NCBI GenBank assembly: GCA_963558185.1
Contig: CAUWFE010000007.1
Span: 1 to 64,000 of the forward strand
DNA from: UMGS1663 sp963558185
Lineage (GTDB): Bacteria; Bacillota; Clostridia; TANB77; CAG-508
Direction: 5' to 3'
Length of the DNA: 64,000 nucleotides
Below, piece by piece: positions 16,522 through 24,894 of this stretch; the first letter of the stretch is position 1; each line of letters starts with the position of its first letter. The notes beneath the pieces are model-generated. The model worked only from the letters and a program-made list of their open reading frames with translations, was not told the origin of the DNA and did not search any database. The position numbers and the translations under genes were made by a program.

Positions 16522-16547
16522 ATTTTGCCAACACTGTCGGCAAAATT
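16521..16547 (+). repeat. Palindromic 27-mer at the end of the nuclease gene (copy 2)
   Basis: It begins on the last base of the stop codon. Arms AATTTTGCC and GGCAAAATT pair over 9 bp around AACACTGTC. The hairpin could serve as a weak terminator, though only ATAAAA follows. It differs from the internal copy by two bases, which improve the pairing. Confidence 0.7.
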
Positions 16548-16610
16548 ATAAAAATTACGCTTTGAATTTAGAAATAAGATCAAGGCGATTTTTTATTAAC
16601 TTTAAAGAAC

Positions 16611-16856
16611 TTCCCCCAGCTATGTTGGAAAATTCGGAAAACTTATAGTTTTGCACAAACAGGGGCAACAGGAGATGAAGTAGGTAAAATAAATGATATG
16701 GCTTATAACTTAGAGGAATGGACAATAGAATACTGTGTTGACACTTTTGGCAGTAATGCTTACCCTTGTACGTTTAGATACACGAAAATTCTTGGACTCA
16801 GTCATGCCACTGGTAGCCGTAGCTACCGTGGGTTTAGGTTCAGCTTATATATGTAG
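16611..16856 (+). pseudogene. C-terminal remnant of a lectin-like (FGE/DGR-target-type) protein
   Basis: An open frame without a plausible start runs to TAG 16854. It reads FAQTGATGDEVGKINDMAYN, then LEEWTIEYC, later GSRSYRGFRFSLYM. The TG...(K)INDMAxNxxEWTxE...RGFRxxLYM layout is that of the formylglycine-enzyme/C-type-lectin-like domain at the end of many Clostridia surface and DGR target proteins (normally DMAGNxWEWTTE...GFRPVLYL). Its local GC is above that of the flanks. Upstream sequence is unrelated, so only the tail survives. Confidence 0.6.
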
Positions 16857-16883
16857 CTCTGATTTAAAAATATAAGTATAAAT

Positions 16884-16941
16884 AAAAAAGAGCCTAAAAC
16901 CATAAAATATGTAATATTTTACCAAATTAGACTCTTTTTTT
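16884..16941. terminator. Bidirectional terminator hairpin
   Basis: AAAAAAGAGCCTAA (about 16884-16897) pairs with TTAGACTCTTTTTT (about 16927-16940) with one mismatch; T-run on each strand. It separates the lectin-like remnant from the SASP genes. Confidence 0.6.
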
Positions 16942-17009
16942 GTATAATACAATAAAGTTTAATTAAAATGTAAAGTTTAAAAATTGCTTTATATTTTAAT
17001 TCATAAAAA

Positions 17010-17204
17010 CTATTTCATTTGTCTTTCAGCTTGTTCAATAAGTTTTTTTACCATGTTTCCACCAATTCTACCAGCATCTCTAGCAGAAATATTTCCGTTA
17101 TAACCATCTTTTAAATTAACGCCAACTTCGCTAGCAACTTCATATTTAAATTTGTTTAAAGCTTCTTTAGCTTCTGGAACAACTTTGTAATTAGAATTTG
17201 TCAT
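17010..17204 (-). CDS. Alpha/beta-type small acid-soluble spore protein
   Basis: 64 residues, MTNSNYKVVPEAKEALNKFK then YEVASEVGVNLKDGYNG and GRIGGNMVKKLIEQAERQM. These are the two conserved SASP motifs, including the region cut by the GPR protease at germination. SASPs coat and protect DNA in the dormant spore. TAGGAGGTG precedes ATG. It is one of two close tandem paralogues. Confidence 0.96.
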   Translation of the reverse strand: MTNSNYKVVPEAKEALNKFKYEVASEVGVNLKDGYNGNISARDAGRIGGNMVKKLIEQAERQMK

Positions 17205-17258
17205 TTCTAATTCACCTCCTACGAGAATTTAAAATTGAAAATTTTACTTTTCACTATC

Positions 17259-17287
17259 TATAATAAACAATTTTTTGAAAAATAAAC
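17259..17287 (-). promoter_or_regulatory. Probable sigma-G-type promoter of the first SASP gene
   Basis: On the minus strand GTTTA (17287-17283), a 17-bp gap and TATTATA (17265-17259). An 18-bp block at 17281-17298 is identical to one at the same place before the other SASP gene. Spore-specific sigma factor control is inferred. Confidence 0.45.
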
Positions 17288-17310
17288 TGGTAATTTTAGG
17301 AAGTTATATA

Positions 17311-17368
17311 TTAAAAAAATGTTATTATAATTTCAATACAAATGCTTGTATAAAAATTATAATAACAT
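17311..17368 (-). terminator. Terminator of the second SASP gene
   Basis: A perfect 15-bp stem (17319-17333 with 17354-17368), followed on the minus strand by a T7 run. Confidence 0.75.
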
Positions 17369-17388
17369 GAAATACTATTTAAAAGAAA

Positions 17389-17589
17389 CTATTTTCCAGC
17401 CATTTGTCTTTCAGCTTGTTCAACTAATTTCTTTACCATATTTCCACCGATTCTACCAGCATCTCTTGAAGATAAATCACCATTGTAACCATCTTTTAAG
17501 TTAACACCAACTTCGCTAGCAACTTCATATTTGAATTTGTTTAAAGCTTCAGCAGCTTCTGGAACAACTTTGTAGTTAGAATTTGTCAT
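17389..17589 (-). CDS. Alpha/beta-type small acid-soluble spore protein
   Basis: 66 residues from ATG 17589 (MTNSNYKVVPEAAEAL). The open frame extends 23 codons further upstream, but AGGGGGTGA lies 7 bp before this ATG and the N-terminus equals that of the neighbouring SASP. It differs from the 17010-17204 paralogue at a handful of positions and ends AERQMAGK. It binds DNA in spores. Confidence 0.95.
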   Translation of the reverse strand: MTNSNYKVVPEAAEALNKFKYEVASEVGVNLKDGYNGDLSSRDAGRIGGNMVKKLVEQAERQMAGK

Positions 17590-17646
17590 ATCTAATTCAC
17601 CCCCTGTTATAAGTCTTGAAAAAACTTGAATAAGTAATTTCATTAT

Positions 17647-17675
17647 TAGAATGCACAAAAAAGCAAAAAATAAAC
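17647..17675 (-). promoter_or_regulatory. Probable sigma-G-type promoter of the second SASP gene
   Basis: On the minus strand GTTTA (17675-17671), 17 bp, then CATTCTA (17653-17647), which fits the sigma-G -10 pattern CATNNTA. The 18-bp block at 17669-17686 is shared with the other SASP gene. Confidence 0.5.
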
Positions 17676-17783
17676 TGGTAATTTTATGAAAAATATTGTA
17701 ATATGATGTAAGAATATGTATAATAAATATCTATGAGTAATTTATAAAAGGAGGAAGTTAAGAATTTTCTTAACAAAAGAAAT

Positions 17784-18656
17784 ATGTATAAATTAATAGC
17801 TATTGATTTAGATGGAACATTATTAAATTCATATGGTGAAGTTTCTATAAAGAATAGAGAAGCAATAAAAAATGCAATTTCAAAAGGAGTAGAAATAGTT
17901 TTAGCATCTGGAAGGCCAGTAGCATCAGTAAAAAATTTAGCAAATGAATTAGGTGCAAATCATTATATGATTTGTGGAAATGGAGCTATGACTTATGACT
18001 TCAATGAAGATAGTATAATATATAAAAATTTTTTAGATGTAAATAAATTATTACAAATTATAAAAATTTGTGATGAAAATAGTATATATTATAATTTGTA
18101 TTTAGAAGATAGAGTATTAACTAAAAGTCTTAATTATAATGTTATGTTTTATCAACAAGAAAATGCAAATAGAGAAGATAGCAAAAAAACAAATATAGAA
18201 GTTGTGCAAGATATATATGGATATATATGTAATAATAAAGATAAGAATTATTTAAAAGTCACAATATGTGAAGAAGATAAAATTATATTTAACAGTATAA
18301 TGCGTAAAATAAAAGAAATAAAAGAAATAGAAATATTAGATGTTGCTCATATGTCTAAAAAAATAATTAAAGATGGGACAGATGAGATACAAATTAAATA
18401 TTATTATACTGAAATATCAAGTAAAAATGTAGATAAATGGTATGCGTTAATAAATTTAGCAGATAAACTAGATATACAGCCAAATGAAATAATTGCAATA
18501 GGCGATAATGTAAATGATAAAATTATGATGCAAAATGCAGGAATAGGAGTAGCAATGGAAAATAGTGCACCATATATTAAAGAAATTGCAGATTTTATTA
18601 CAGAAGATAATAATAATAATGGTGTGGCTGTAGCAATACAAAAATTTATAGATTAA
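17784..18656 (+). CDS. HAD-superfamily hydrolase, Cof/YidA type
   Basis: 290 residues. Motif I IAIDLDGTLLNS, motif II LASGR, and motifs III/IV VDKWYALINLA...IAIGDNVNDKIMMQNAGIGVAM are those of IIB-type HAD phosphatases with a cap domain between about 85 and 200. It likely removes phosphate from sugar phosphates or flavin-type cofactors; the substrate cannot be read from sequence. A repeat arm begins 3 bp after its stop. Confidence 0.9.
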   Translation: MYKLIAIDLDGTLLNSYGEVSIKNREAIKNAISKGVEIVLASGRPVASVKNLANELGANHYMICGNGAMTYDFNEDSIIYKNFLDVNKLLQIIKICDENSIYYNLYLEDRVLTKSLNYNVMFYQQENANREDSKKTNIEVVQDIYGYICNNKDKNYLKVTICEEDKIIFNSIMRKIKEIKEIEILDVAHMSKKIIKDGTDEIQIKYYYTEISSKNVDKWYALINLADKLDIQPNEIIAIGDNVNDKIMMQNAGIGVAMENSAPYIKEIADFITEDNNNNGVAVAIQKFID

Positions 18657-18658
18657 GC

Positions 18659-18755
18659 TGTTGTCACTAGTTAATGATATTTGTAAATTAATGCAAGGAT
18701 GGCTTGAAATATAAGTTTTTCATTACATTCATTAGGTTTATTACGTAAGTCAACA
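18659..18755 (+). repeat. Solo arm of the 53-kb fold-back element
   Basis: About 97 bp align, with few changes, to the reverse complement of 53240-53322: TTGTCACTA-TTAATG, AAATTAAT-CAA, CTTGAAATATAAG, TTTTCATTACATT and TAGGTTTATTACG are shared in order. The opposite arm is not present here. Non-coding. Confidence 0.6.
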
Positions 18756-18839
18756 TAAAACTACAAAACACTAGTATTTTTACAATTTTTATGGTATAAT
18801 ATATGTAGTGTTTTTAATAAAGAAAGGAATAAAATTTTT

Positions 18840-19007
18840 ATGTTAAAAGAAGAAAAATTTGAATTCGATATTGCTAATATAAAAAAAGACTTAGCTATGG
18901 AAGATATGATAGTAAAACAAGAAGACATTGATTTATTGAAAAGGTATTCAAACGAAGAAATTACAATGCCAGAAATAATAAATATAATAAAAACATCTAT
19001 TAACTAA
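18840..19007 (+). CDS. VbhA-like Fic antitoxin
   Basis: 55 residues with GAAAGGA 12 bp upstream. The layout IANIKKDLAMEDMIVKQEDI then LLKRYSNEEITMPEII matches antitoxin VbhA-type proteins (an inhibitory helix, then ...LxxGEIT...). In the inhibitory helix the usual [S/T]xxxE[G/N] reads DLAMED: the glutamate is kept while the two flanking residues are changed. It lies 87 bp before a Fic gene. The pair is likely a toxin-antitoxin module. Confidence rests mainly on position. Confidence 0.6.
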   Translation: MLKEEKFEFDIANIKKDLAMEDMIVKQEDIDLLKRYSNEEITMPEIINIIKTSIN

Positions 19008-19094
19008 AATAATCATAACTAAATTTGAATTATTAAAGCATATAGCAAAAATACTTTTACCACTATATTATACTTAGAGGAAGGAATGATTAAT

Positions 19095-19688
19095 ATGAGT
19101 GATTTATATGAAGCAAGAAATTCAATATATTGTTATGAAAATACTAATATATTAAAAAACAAATTTGAGATTAAAGATAATAAAAAGTTAGAAGATATTG
19201 AAAGAAAACTAGTAATTGTAAAATTATATGAATTAAGACAAAATAAAAATATAGGTAATTTTGATATTAAACATTTTGTAAGTATACACCGTTTTTTATT
19301 CGAAGATATTTATCCATTTGCAGGTTTATTTAGAACAGAAAATATAGCAAAAGGTAATTTCTGTTTTGCAGAATGGCAATATATTGAAAGTGAATTACAA
19401 AGAATCTTACAAGAACTAAAGCAAGAAAATTATTTAAAAAATATGGACCATGAAACATTCATAAAAAGAATATCATACTATATGTCTGAATTAAATGTAC
19501 TTCACCCATTTAGAGAAGGGAATGGAAGGGCAATACGTGAATTTATAAGAGAGTTAGCATATATAAATAATTATATATTTGACCTTCAGAATATAGAAGC
19601 ACAAGATATGCTAAATGCAAGTATAAAATCTGTAATAGATACAACAGATTTAGAAAAAATGATGAATATGTGTTTAATAAAAATATAA
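19095..19688 (+). CDS. Fic/DOC family AMP-transferase
   Basis: 197 residues from ATG 19095, 9 bp after AGGAAGGA; the ATG at 19086 abuts that site and is less likely. The active-site loop HPFREGNGRAIREF (about 140-153) is a complete HxFx(D/E)GNGRxxR motif. YCYENTNILKNKF at the N-terminus and FVSIHRFLFEDIYPFAGLFR are standard class I Fic features. Fic enzymes transfer AMP to protein hydroxyls, often as toxins, and are held in check by the small partner upstream. Confidence 0.9.
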   Translation: MSDLYEARNSIYCYENTNILKNKFEIKDNKKLEDIERKLVIVKLYELRQNKNIGNFDIKHFVSIHRFLFEDIYPFAGLFRTENIAKGNFCFAEWQYIESELQRILQELKQENYLKNMDHETFIKRISYYMSELNVLHPFREGNGRAIREFIRELAYINNYIFDLQNIEAQDMLNASIKSVIDTTDLEKMMNMCLIKI

Positions 19689-19722
19689 GAAGCTATTTGT
19701 AAATAGTTTCTTATATTTTTAT
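19686..19722 (+). terminator. Intrinsic terminator of the Fic gene
   Basis: TAAGAAGCTATT pairs with AATAGTTTCTTA (one G-T pair) and is followed by TATTTTTATT. The remaining gap to 19905 shows nothing I can assign. Confidence 0.7.
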
Positions 19723-19905
19723 TATATTACAAGGTTAATTTTATCTAGTCTATACATATATACAAAACAAAATGCATATATGACTAAACCTCTTTTATTA
19801 CAATAAAAAATTATAGTATGTTTTTGTCTTAAAAAAATTTTTGTATAAAAGCAAATCTTTTAGGAAAGATATACATATAACCTAAAAAATTGGAGGTATA
19901 TATAT

Positions 19906-20055
19906 ATGGAAAAAAAGAATGAAGAGATGGAAGATGTTACAAAATATGGTGAATTTATTTCTTCATATTTTGCATGGATAGCACCAGAAAGACAGAAGAG
20001 AAGAGCAAAAGAAATGGAGAATATGACTTCAAACAATAAAAATAAGAGAAAATAA
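19906..20055 (+). CDS. Small hypothetical protein upstream of ctsR
   Basis: 49 residues beginning MEKKNEEMEDVTKYGEFISSYF, mostly charged, with a central SSYFAWIAPERQKRR segment. TTGGAGG lies 8 bp before ATG, which favours expression. It ends 75 bp before the ctsR promoter. I know no family for it. Confidence 0.5.
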   Translation: MEKKNEEMEDVTKYGEFISSYFAWIAPERQKRRAKEMENMTSNNKNKRK

Positions 20056-20129
20056 GAGAAAAACAATAAAAAAATGAGAAAACAAAAGAAAAAGTATAAA
20101 AAATAACAAACTAAAATATTTAGTTGATT

Positions 20130-20157
20130 TTGAAAAAATAAAAAAAGAGAGTATAAT
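20130..20157 (+). promoter_or_regulatory. Sigma-A promoter of the ctsR operon
   Basis: TTGAAA (20130-20135), a 16-bp spacer and TATAAT (20152-20157). Confidence 0.75.
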
Positions 20158-20166
20158 ACTAATATA

Positions 20167-20183
20167 GGTCAAAGAAAGTCAAA
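20167..20183 (+). promoter_or_regulatory. CtsR operator (heptanucleotide repeat)
   Basis: GGTCAAA-GAA-AGTCAAA, the tandem CtsR recognition site (consensus [A/G]GTCAAANAN[A/G]GTCAAA). It begins 10 bp after the -10 box, so bound CtsR would cover the transcription start and block the operon. This shows autoregulation. Confidence 0.85.
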
Positions 20184-20317
20184 GTCAGAAAATAGAAAAG
20201 AAAAAGTGCTAGCAAAATAAAATAAATTTCAAAATATGCACAATTCATTTGATAAATATCTACAGATTTAGTTACTTAAAACTTTGTTTCTATAAAAATA
20301 ATAAAAGAGGTGATGTC

Positions 20318-20761
20318 ATGAGAATGTCAGATATGATAGAAGAATTTATCAAAGAACTATTAGTAGAAGATGATCATATAGAAATACAAAGAAATGATTT
20401 AGCAGAACATTTTAATTGTGTACCATCACAAATAAATTATGTGATTTCAACAAGATTTAGTCCATCACAAGGCTATTATGTAGAAAGCAAAAGAGGTGGA
20501 GGAGGCCATATTACAATAAAAAAAGTAAATATCACAAAAAGTAATTATCTTATGCACATAATTAACAGTATAGGAGATAAATTAACAAAGCAAGAAGTGG
20601 ATGTCTTTATAAGTAATATTTTATCATATGAAATAATAGATACGGTGAAAGCAAAACTATTAAAAGTAGCAACAAGTGACAATGTATTGACCTTATCGCA
20701 ACCAAGTAGAGATGAAATAAGAGCAAAAATATTTAAAAATATGTTAATAAATTTAGTTTAA
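20318..20761 (+). CDS. ctsR: Transcriptional repressor CtsR
   Basis: 147 residues from ATG 20318 (MRMSDMIEEFIKELL), 4 bp after AGAGGTGA; the frame is open 23 codons upstream without a site. It has a winged-helix DNA-binding domain with NCVPSQINYVISTRFSPSQ and the glycine-rich wing KRGGGGHITI. The C-terminal domain is the dimerisation and McsB-recognition part. It represses clp genes until heat or protein stress. Confidence 0.96.
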   Translation: MRMSDMIEEFIKELLVEDDHIEIQRNDLAEHFNCVPSQINYVISTRFSPSQGYYVESKRGGGGHITIKKVNITKSNYLMHIINSIGDKLTKQEVDVFISNILSYEIIDTVKAKLLKVATSDNVLTLSQPSRDEIRAKIFKNMLINLV

Positions 20762-20780
20762 GAATAGGAGAGTGATATAT

Positions 20781-21326
20781 ATGTTATGTCAAAACTGTGG
20801 AAAACAAGAAGCAAGTGTACATTATACACAAATTGTTAATGGAGTAAAAAAAGAAATGATACTTTGCGAAGATTGTGCAAAAGAATTAGGAGTAGAAAAA
20901 ATGAACTTTAATATGCCAATTCATTTTTCAAATTTCTTTGAAGATATGTTTGAACCATATCATGATAGTTTTTTTGGAAGCCTTGCTTCTCCAAGAACTA
21001 TGATATGTGAAAAATGTAATACTTCATATGATGATTTTATACAAGATGGATTTTTAGGCTGTGAAAATTGCTATGAAACTTTTGAAAATAGAATGGATGA
21101 AATATTAAAAAGTATACAAGGTGCAAATGTGCATATAGGAAGAAAAGCAAAATCAATAGGAAACAATAACAAAGAACAAACAAACATAAAAGAACAAAAT
21201 AAAGAAAACAAACAAGCAAATAAAATAGAAGAATTAAAAGCAAAATTAAAAAAAGAAATAAGTGAAGAAAGATACGAAGATGCAGCAAAAACTAGAGATG
21301 AAATAAAAAAGTTGGAAAATAAATAA
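20781..21326 (+). CDS. mcsA: McsA, activator of the protein arginine kinase
   Basis: 181 residues from ATG 20781; a GTG three codons earlier is rejected. Two treble-clef zinc sites are visible: MLCQNC...LCEDC (near 1-36) and MICEKC...GCENC (near 74-97). A C-terminal UVR motif, IEELKAKLKKEISEERYEDA, is present. McsA binds and activates McsB. It is the second gene of ctsR-mcsA-mcsB-clpC. Confidence 0.93.
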   Translation: MLCQNCGKQEASVHYTQIVNGVKKEMILCEDCAKELGVEKMNFNMPIHFSNFFEDMFEPYHDSFFGSLASPRTMICEKCNTSYDDFIQDGFLGCENCYETFENRMDEILKSIQGANVHIGRKAKSIGNNNKEQTNIKEQNKENKQANKIEELKAKLKKEISEERYEDAAKTRDEIKKLENK

Positions 21327-21339
21327 GGAGGCATTAAAA

Positions 21340-22353
21340 ATGAATTGGTATTTAGAAAATGGAAAAGAATCTGATGTTGTAATATACTCAAAAGTGGAAC
21401 TTGCAAGGAACTTAAAAAAATATCCTTTTTCAAAAAAAATGACATTACAACAAAGAAATAGTTTATTAGAAAATATGAAATATATAACACCAAGTTTAGG
21501 ATATGGTCTTAAATATTTTTCGCTACAAGATATGGATGATGTAACTAAAATATCATTAGTAGAACGAAAGCTACTTACATATGATATAGTGCGTCAAAAA
21601 GAGCCGTTATCAATTATAATGAATGATGACGAAAATATTTGCATTATAGTAGGTGGAGAAAATCATATTAATATACAAGTATTTCAAGCTGGATTAGATT
21701 TATCAAATATAATGAATTTAGCAATAGAAATTGATGAAAAACTAGATTCACAATTATTATTTAGCTGTAATGAAAAATATGGATATTTAACAGCAAGCCC
21801 AATGAATTGTGGAACAGGTTTAAAAGCTTCAACAATTGTACATTTGCCAGCCTTAAAAGCTACAAATAACTTGGGTAAAATAATAAACATTATTCATAAC
21901 TTTGGTATGATAGTAACTAATGAATATGATGAAGATATAGAAGGAAAAGAAAACATATATAAAATTTCTAATCATCAAACAATAGGAATTACAGAACAAG
22001 ATATCATAAAAAGTGTGGAAAATATTACAAAAAAAGTAATCGAGCAAGAACGTAATATTAGAAAATATCTTGGCAAAAACGAAATAGAATTAGAAGATAA
22101 AGTATATCGTTCATTTGGAATATTAACAAATGCTAAAAAGCTTACAGTAAAAGAAACAGAAGAATTATTATCAGATGTAAAATTAGGAACTGATTTAGGT
22201 ATAATTAGCGAATTAAATGATGTTAAAGTAAAAAAAATGATGCTATATACAAAAGATGCAAATTTATTAAAAAGGATAGGAAAATTGAGTAATCAATTAG
22301 AAACAGATATTAAACGTGCAGAAATAATAAAACAAATTGCATATTCAGAATAA
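21340..22353 (+). CDS. mcsB: Protein arginine kinase McsB
   Basis: 337 residues, start ATG after AAGGAGG. VVIYSKVELARNLKKYPF opens the phosphagen-kinase-like catalytic fold. GYLTASPMNCGTGLKASTIVHLPAL (about 146-170) is the conserved nucleotide-binding and active-site segment with the phosphagen-kinase cysteine. McsB phosphorylates arginines on misfolded proteins and on CtsR, marking them for ClpC/ClpP. Overlaps nothing; 22 bp before clpC. Confidence 0.96.
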   Translation: MNWYLENGKESDVVIYSKVELARNLKKYPFSKKMTLQQRNSLLENMKYITPSLGYGLKYFSLQDMDDVTKISLVERKLLTYDIVRQKEPLSIIMNDDENICIIVGGENHINIQVFQAGLDLSNIMNLAIEIDEKLDSQLLFSCNEKYGYLTASPMNCGTGLKASTIVHLPALKATNNLGKIINIIHNFGMIVTNEYDEDIEGKENIYKISNHQTIGITEQDIIKSVENITKKVIEQERNIRKYLGKNEIELEDKVYRSFGILTNAKKLTVKETEELLSDVKLGTDLGIISELNDVKVKKMMLYTKDANLLKRIGKLSNQLETDIKRAEIIKQIAYSE

Positions 22354-22375
22354 AAATGAAAGGAAGTGTAATTAT

Positions 22376-24868
22376 ATGGTATATAAATTTACAAAAAGAG
22401 CTGAAAAAGCTATTGAAATTGCAAGTCAAATTGCTACAGAATTTGGACATAGCTATATAGGAACAGAACATTTATTATATGGCTTAGTGAAAGAAGGAGA
22501 AGGAGTAGCATATAAAGTACTTGAAAATCAAGGTGTAACAGAAGAAAAAATACTAGAAGAAATTTCTTTACTAGTAGGTAAAAATGATGCAATTACAGAC
22601 TTAGTTGGAATGCTTACAGGAGGTCAAACAATAGGCTTTACTCCACGAACAAAAAGAGTATTTGAAAATGCTTTTAGAGAAGCAAAAAGAACTGGCTTAG
22701 ATTATATAGGAACAGAACATTTACTAATTGGAATAATGAGAGAAGGAGATAGTGTTGCAACTAGAATAATGCTTGATTTAAATGTTGATCCTCAAAAGCT
22801 ATATAATGAAATAGTAAAAGTTGTAAACGAAGATGATGTAAATGGAATAACAGATAAAAAGCAAAATGTAAAATATTCAAATAATAGCTATAATCAGACT
22901 CAAACTTTAAATCAATATGGAACAGATTTAACAAAACAAGCAACAGAAGGTAAATTAGACCCAGTAATAGGAAGAAAAGAAGAAATTGAAAGAGTAATTC
23001 AAATTCTTTCAAGAAGAACAAAAAATAATCCATGTTTAATAGGTGAACCGGGTGTTGGAAAAACAGCAGTAGTAGAAGGATTGGCACAAAAAATTGTAGC
23101 AGAAGATGTTCCAGAAATACTTAAAGGAAAAAGAGTAGTTAGTCTAGATTTAGCAAGTATGGTAGCAGGAGCGAAATACAGAGGTGACTTTGAAGAAAGA
23201 ATAAAAAAAGCTTTAAATGAGGTAAAAAAAGCAGGAGATGTAATTTTATTTATAGATGAAATTCACACAATAGTAGGGGCAGGTTCAGCAGAAGGAGCAG
23301 TAGATGCTGCAAATATTTTAAAGCCATTACTTGCAAGAGGAGACATTCAATTAGTAGGAGCTACAACATTAAATGAATATCGTAAATATATTGAAAAAGA
23401 TAGTGCATTAGAAAGAAGATTTAGCCCAGTAACTGTAAATGAGCCATCAACAGAAGATACAATAAAAATATTAGAAGGAATAAGTGACAAATATGAAGCA
23501 CATCATAATGTAAAAATAACAAAAGAAGCCATAAAATCAGCAGTAGAGCTTTCAAATAGATATATAAATGATAGATACTTGCCAGATAAAGCAATAGATT
23601 TGATGGATGAGGCAGCCTCAAAAGTTAGAATGAAAACATATACAGAACCAGATTCATTAAAAAAATTACAAGAAAATATAAACGGAATAATTCAAGAAAA
23701 AGAAGAGGCTATTCGTTCACAAGATTTTGAAAAGGCAGCATCATTAAGAGATAAACAACATGAATTAGAAGAAAAATTAGAAAAAGACAAAAAGAAATGG
23801 GAAAATAAAAACAGAAAGCAAATAATGACATTAACAGAAGAAGATATAGCAGAGGTAATTGCTAGATGGACTAAAATTCCTGTTCAGAAAATTACTCAAA
23901 GTGAAAATGATAAATTAAAAGACTTAGAAAAGAACTTACATCAAAGAGTAATAGGTCAAAATGAGGCGGTAGAAGCAGTAGCAAAAGCAATAAGAAGAGG
24001 GCGTGTAGGATTAAAAGATCCTAATAGACCAATTGGTTCATTCTTGTTTTTAGGACCAACGGGAGTAGGAAAAACAGAATTATCAAAAGCTTTAGCAGAA
24101 ACATTATTTGGAAACGAAGAAGCTTTAATAAGAATAGATATGTCTGAATATATGGAACCACATTCAATTTCTAAATTAATAGGTTCACCTCCAGGATATG
24201 TAGGATATGAAGAAGCAGGTCAATTAACAGAAAAAATAAGAAGACAGCCATATTCAGTAATTCTATTAGACGAAATAGAAAAAGCACATCCAGATGTTAT
24301 GAATATGTTATTACAAATATTAGATGATGGAAGATTAACAGACAGCACGGGAAGAACAGTAAACTTTAAAAATACAGTAATAATAATGACATCAAATGTA
24401 GGTGCAAGACTAATAACAGACAAGAAAACTTTAGGATTTGAAGTAGAAGAAAAAGCAGATGAAAAGTCTAAAAAAGAAAAAATAAATAAAGAATACGAAG
24501 ATACTAAAAAAGAAGTAATGGGAGAGTTAAAAAAAGAATTTAGACCTGAATTTATAAATCGTATTGATGAAATAATAGTATTCCATAAATTACAAAAAGA
24601 AGAACTAAAACAAATAGTAGATATTATGCTAAAACAAGTACAAAAAAGATTAGAAGAAAATGGAATGAAAGTAGAAATATCAGAAAAAGTAAAAGAAAAA
24701 GTACTAGAAAAGGGAGTGGATGTAACCTATGGAGCACGTCCATTAAAAAGAGCAATACAAAACATGGTAGAAGATAAAATAGCAGAAGCAATATTAGATG
24801 GAAAAATACAAAAAGGAAAATTAACAAAATTAGAATTAGATAAAGAAAATAATATTATTATCAATTAA
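22376..24868 (+). CDS. clpC: ATP-dependent Clp protease ATP-binding subunit ClpC
   Basis: 830 residues from ATG 22376, 10 bp after AAAGGAAG; a start 39 bp upstream lies inside mcsB and is rejected. It has two Clp-N repeats (1-150), AAA1 with Walker A GEPGVGKT at 223 and Walker B VILFIDEIHT, an UVR-bearing coiled M domain (near 430-470), AAA2 with GPTGVGKT at 560, and the D2-small domain. It unfolds arginine-phosphorylated substrates for ClpP. Under CtsR control. Confidence 0.97.
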   Translation: MVYKFTKRAEKAIEIASQIATEFGHSYIGTEHLLYGLVKEGEGVAYKVLENQGVTEEKILEEISLLVGKNDAITDLVGMLTGGQTIGFTPRTKRVFENAFREAKRTGLDYIGTEHLLIGIMREGDSVATRIMLDLNVDPQKLYNEIVKVVNEDDVNGITDKKQNVKYSNNSYNQTQTLNQYGTDLTKQATEGKLDPVIGRKEEIERVIQILSRRTKNNPCLIGEPGVGKTAVVEGLAQKIVAEDVPEILKGKRVVSLDLASMVAGAKYRGDFEERIKKALNEVKKAGDVILFIDEIHTIVGAGSAEGAVDAANILKPLLARGDIQLVGATTLNEYRKYIEKDSALERRFSPVTVNEPSTEDTIKILEGISDKYEAHHNVKITKEAIKSAVELSNRYINDRYLPDKAIDLMDEAASKVRMKTYTEPDSLKKLQENINGIIQEKEEAIRSQDFEKAASLRDKQHELEEKLEKDKKKWENKNRKQIMTLTEEDIAEVIARWTKIPVQKITQSENDKLKDLEKNLHQRVIGQNEAVEAVAKAIRRGRVGLKDPNRPIGSFLFLGPTGVGKTELSKALAETLFGNEEALIRIDMSEYMEPHSISKLIGSPPGYVGYEEAGQLTEKIRRQPYSVILLDEIEKAHPDVMNMLLQILDDGRLTDSTGRTVNFKNTVIIMTSNVGARLITDKKTLGFEVEEKADEKSKKEKINKEYEDTKKEVMGELKKEFRPEFINRIDEIIVFHKLQKEELKQIVDIMLKQVQKRLEENGMKVEISEKVKEKVLEKGVDVTYGARPLKRAIQNMVEDKIAEAILDGKIQKGKLTKLELDKENNIIIN

Positions 24869-24894
24869 CTTTGCAATGTTATTGTGAACATTAG

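Noticed and set aside
20166..20190. HrcA CIRCE element before ctsR
   Set aside because: The site is a tandem GGTCAAA-type repeat, not the TTAGCACTC-N9-GAGTGCTAA inverted repeat.
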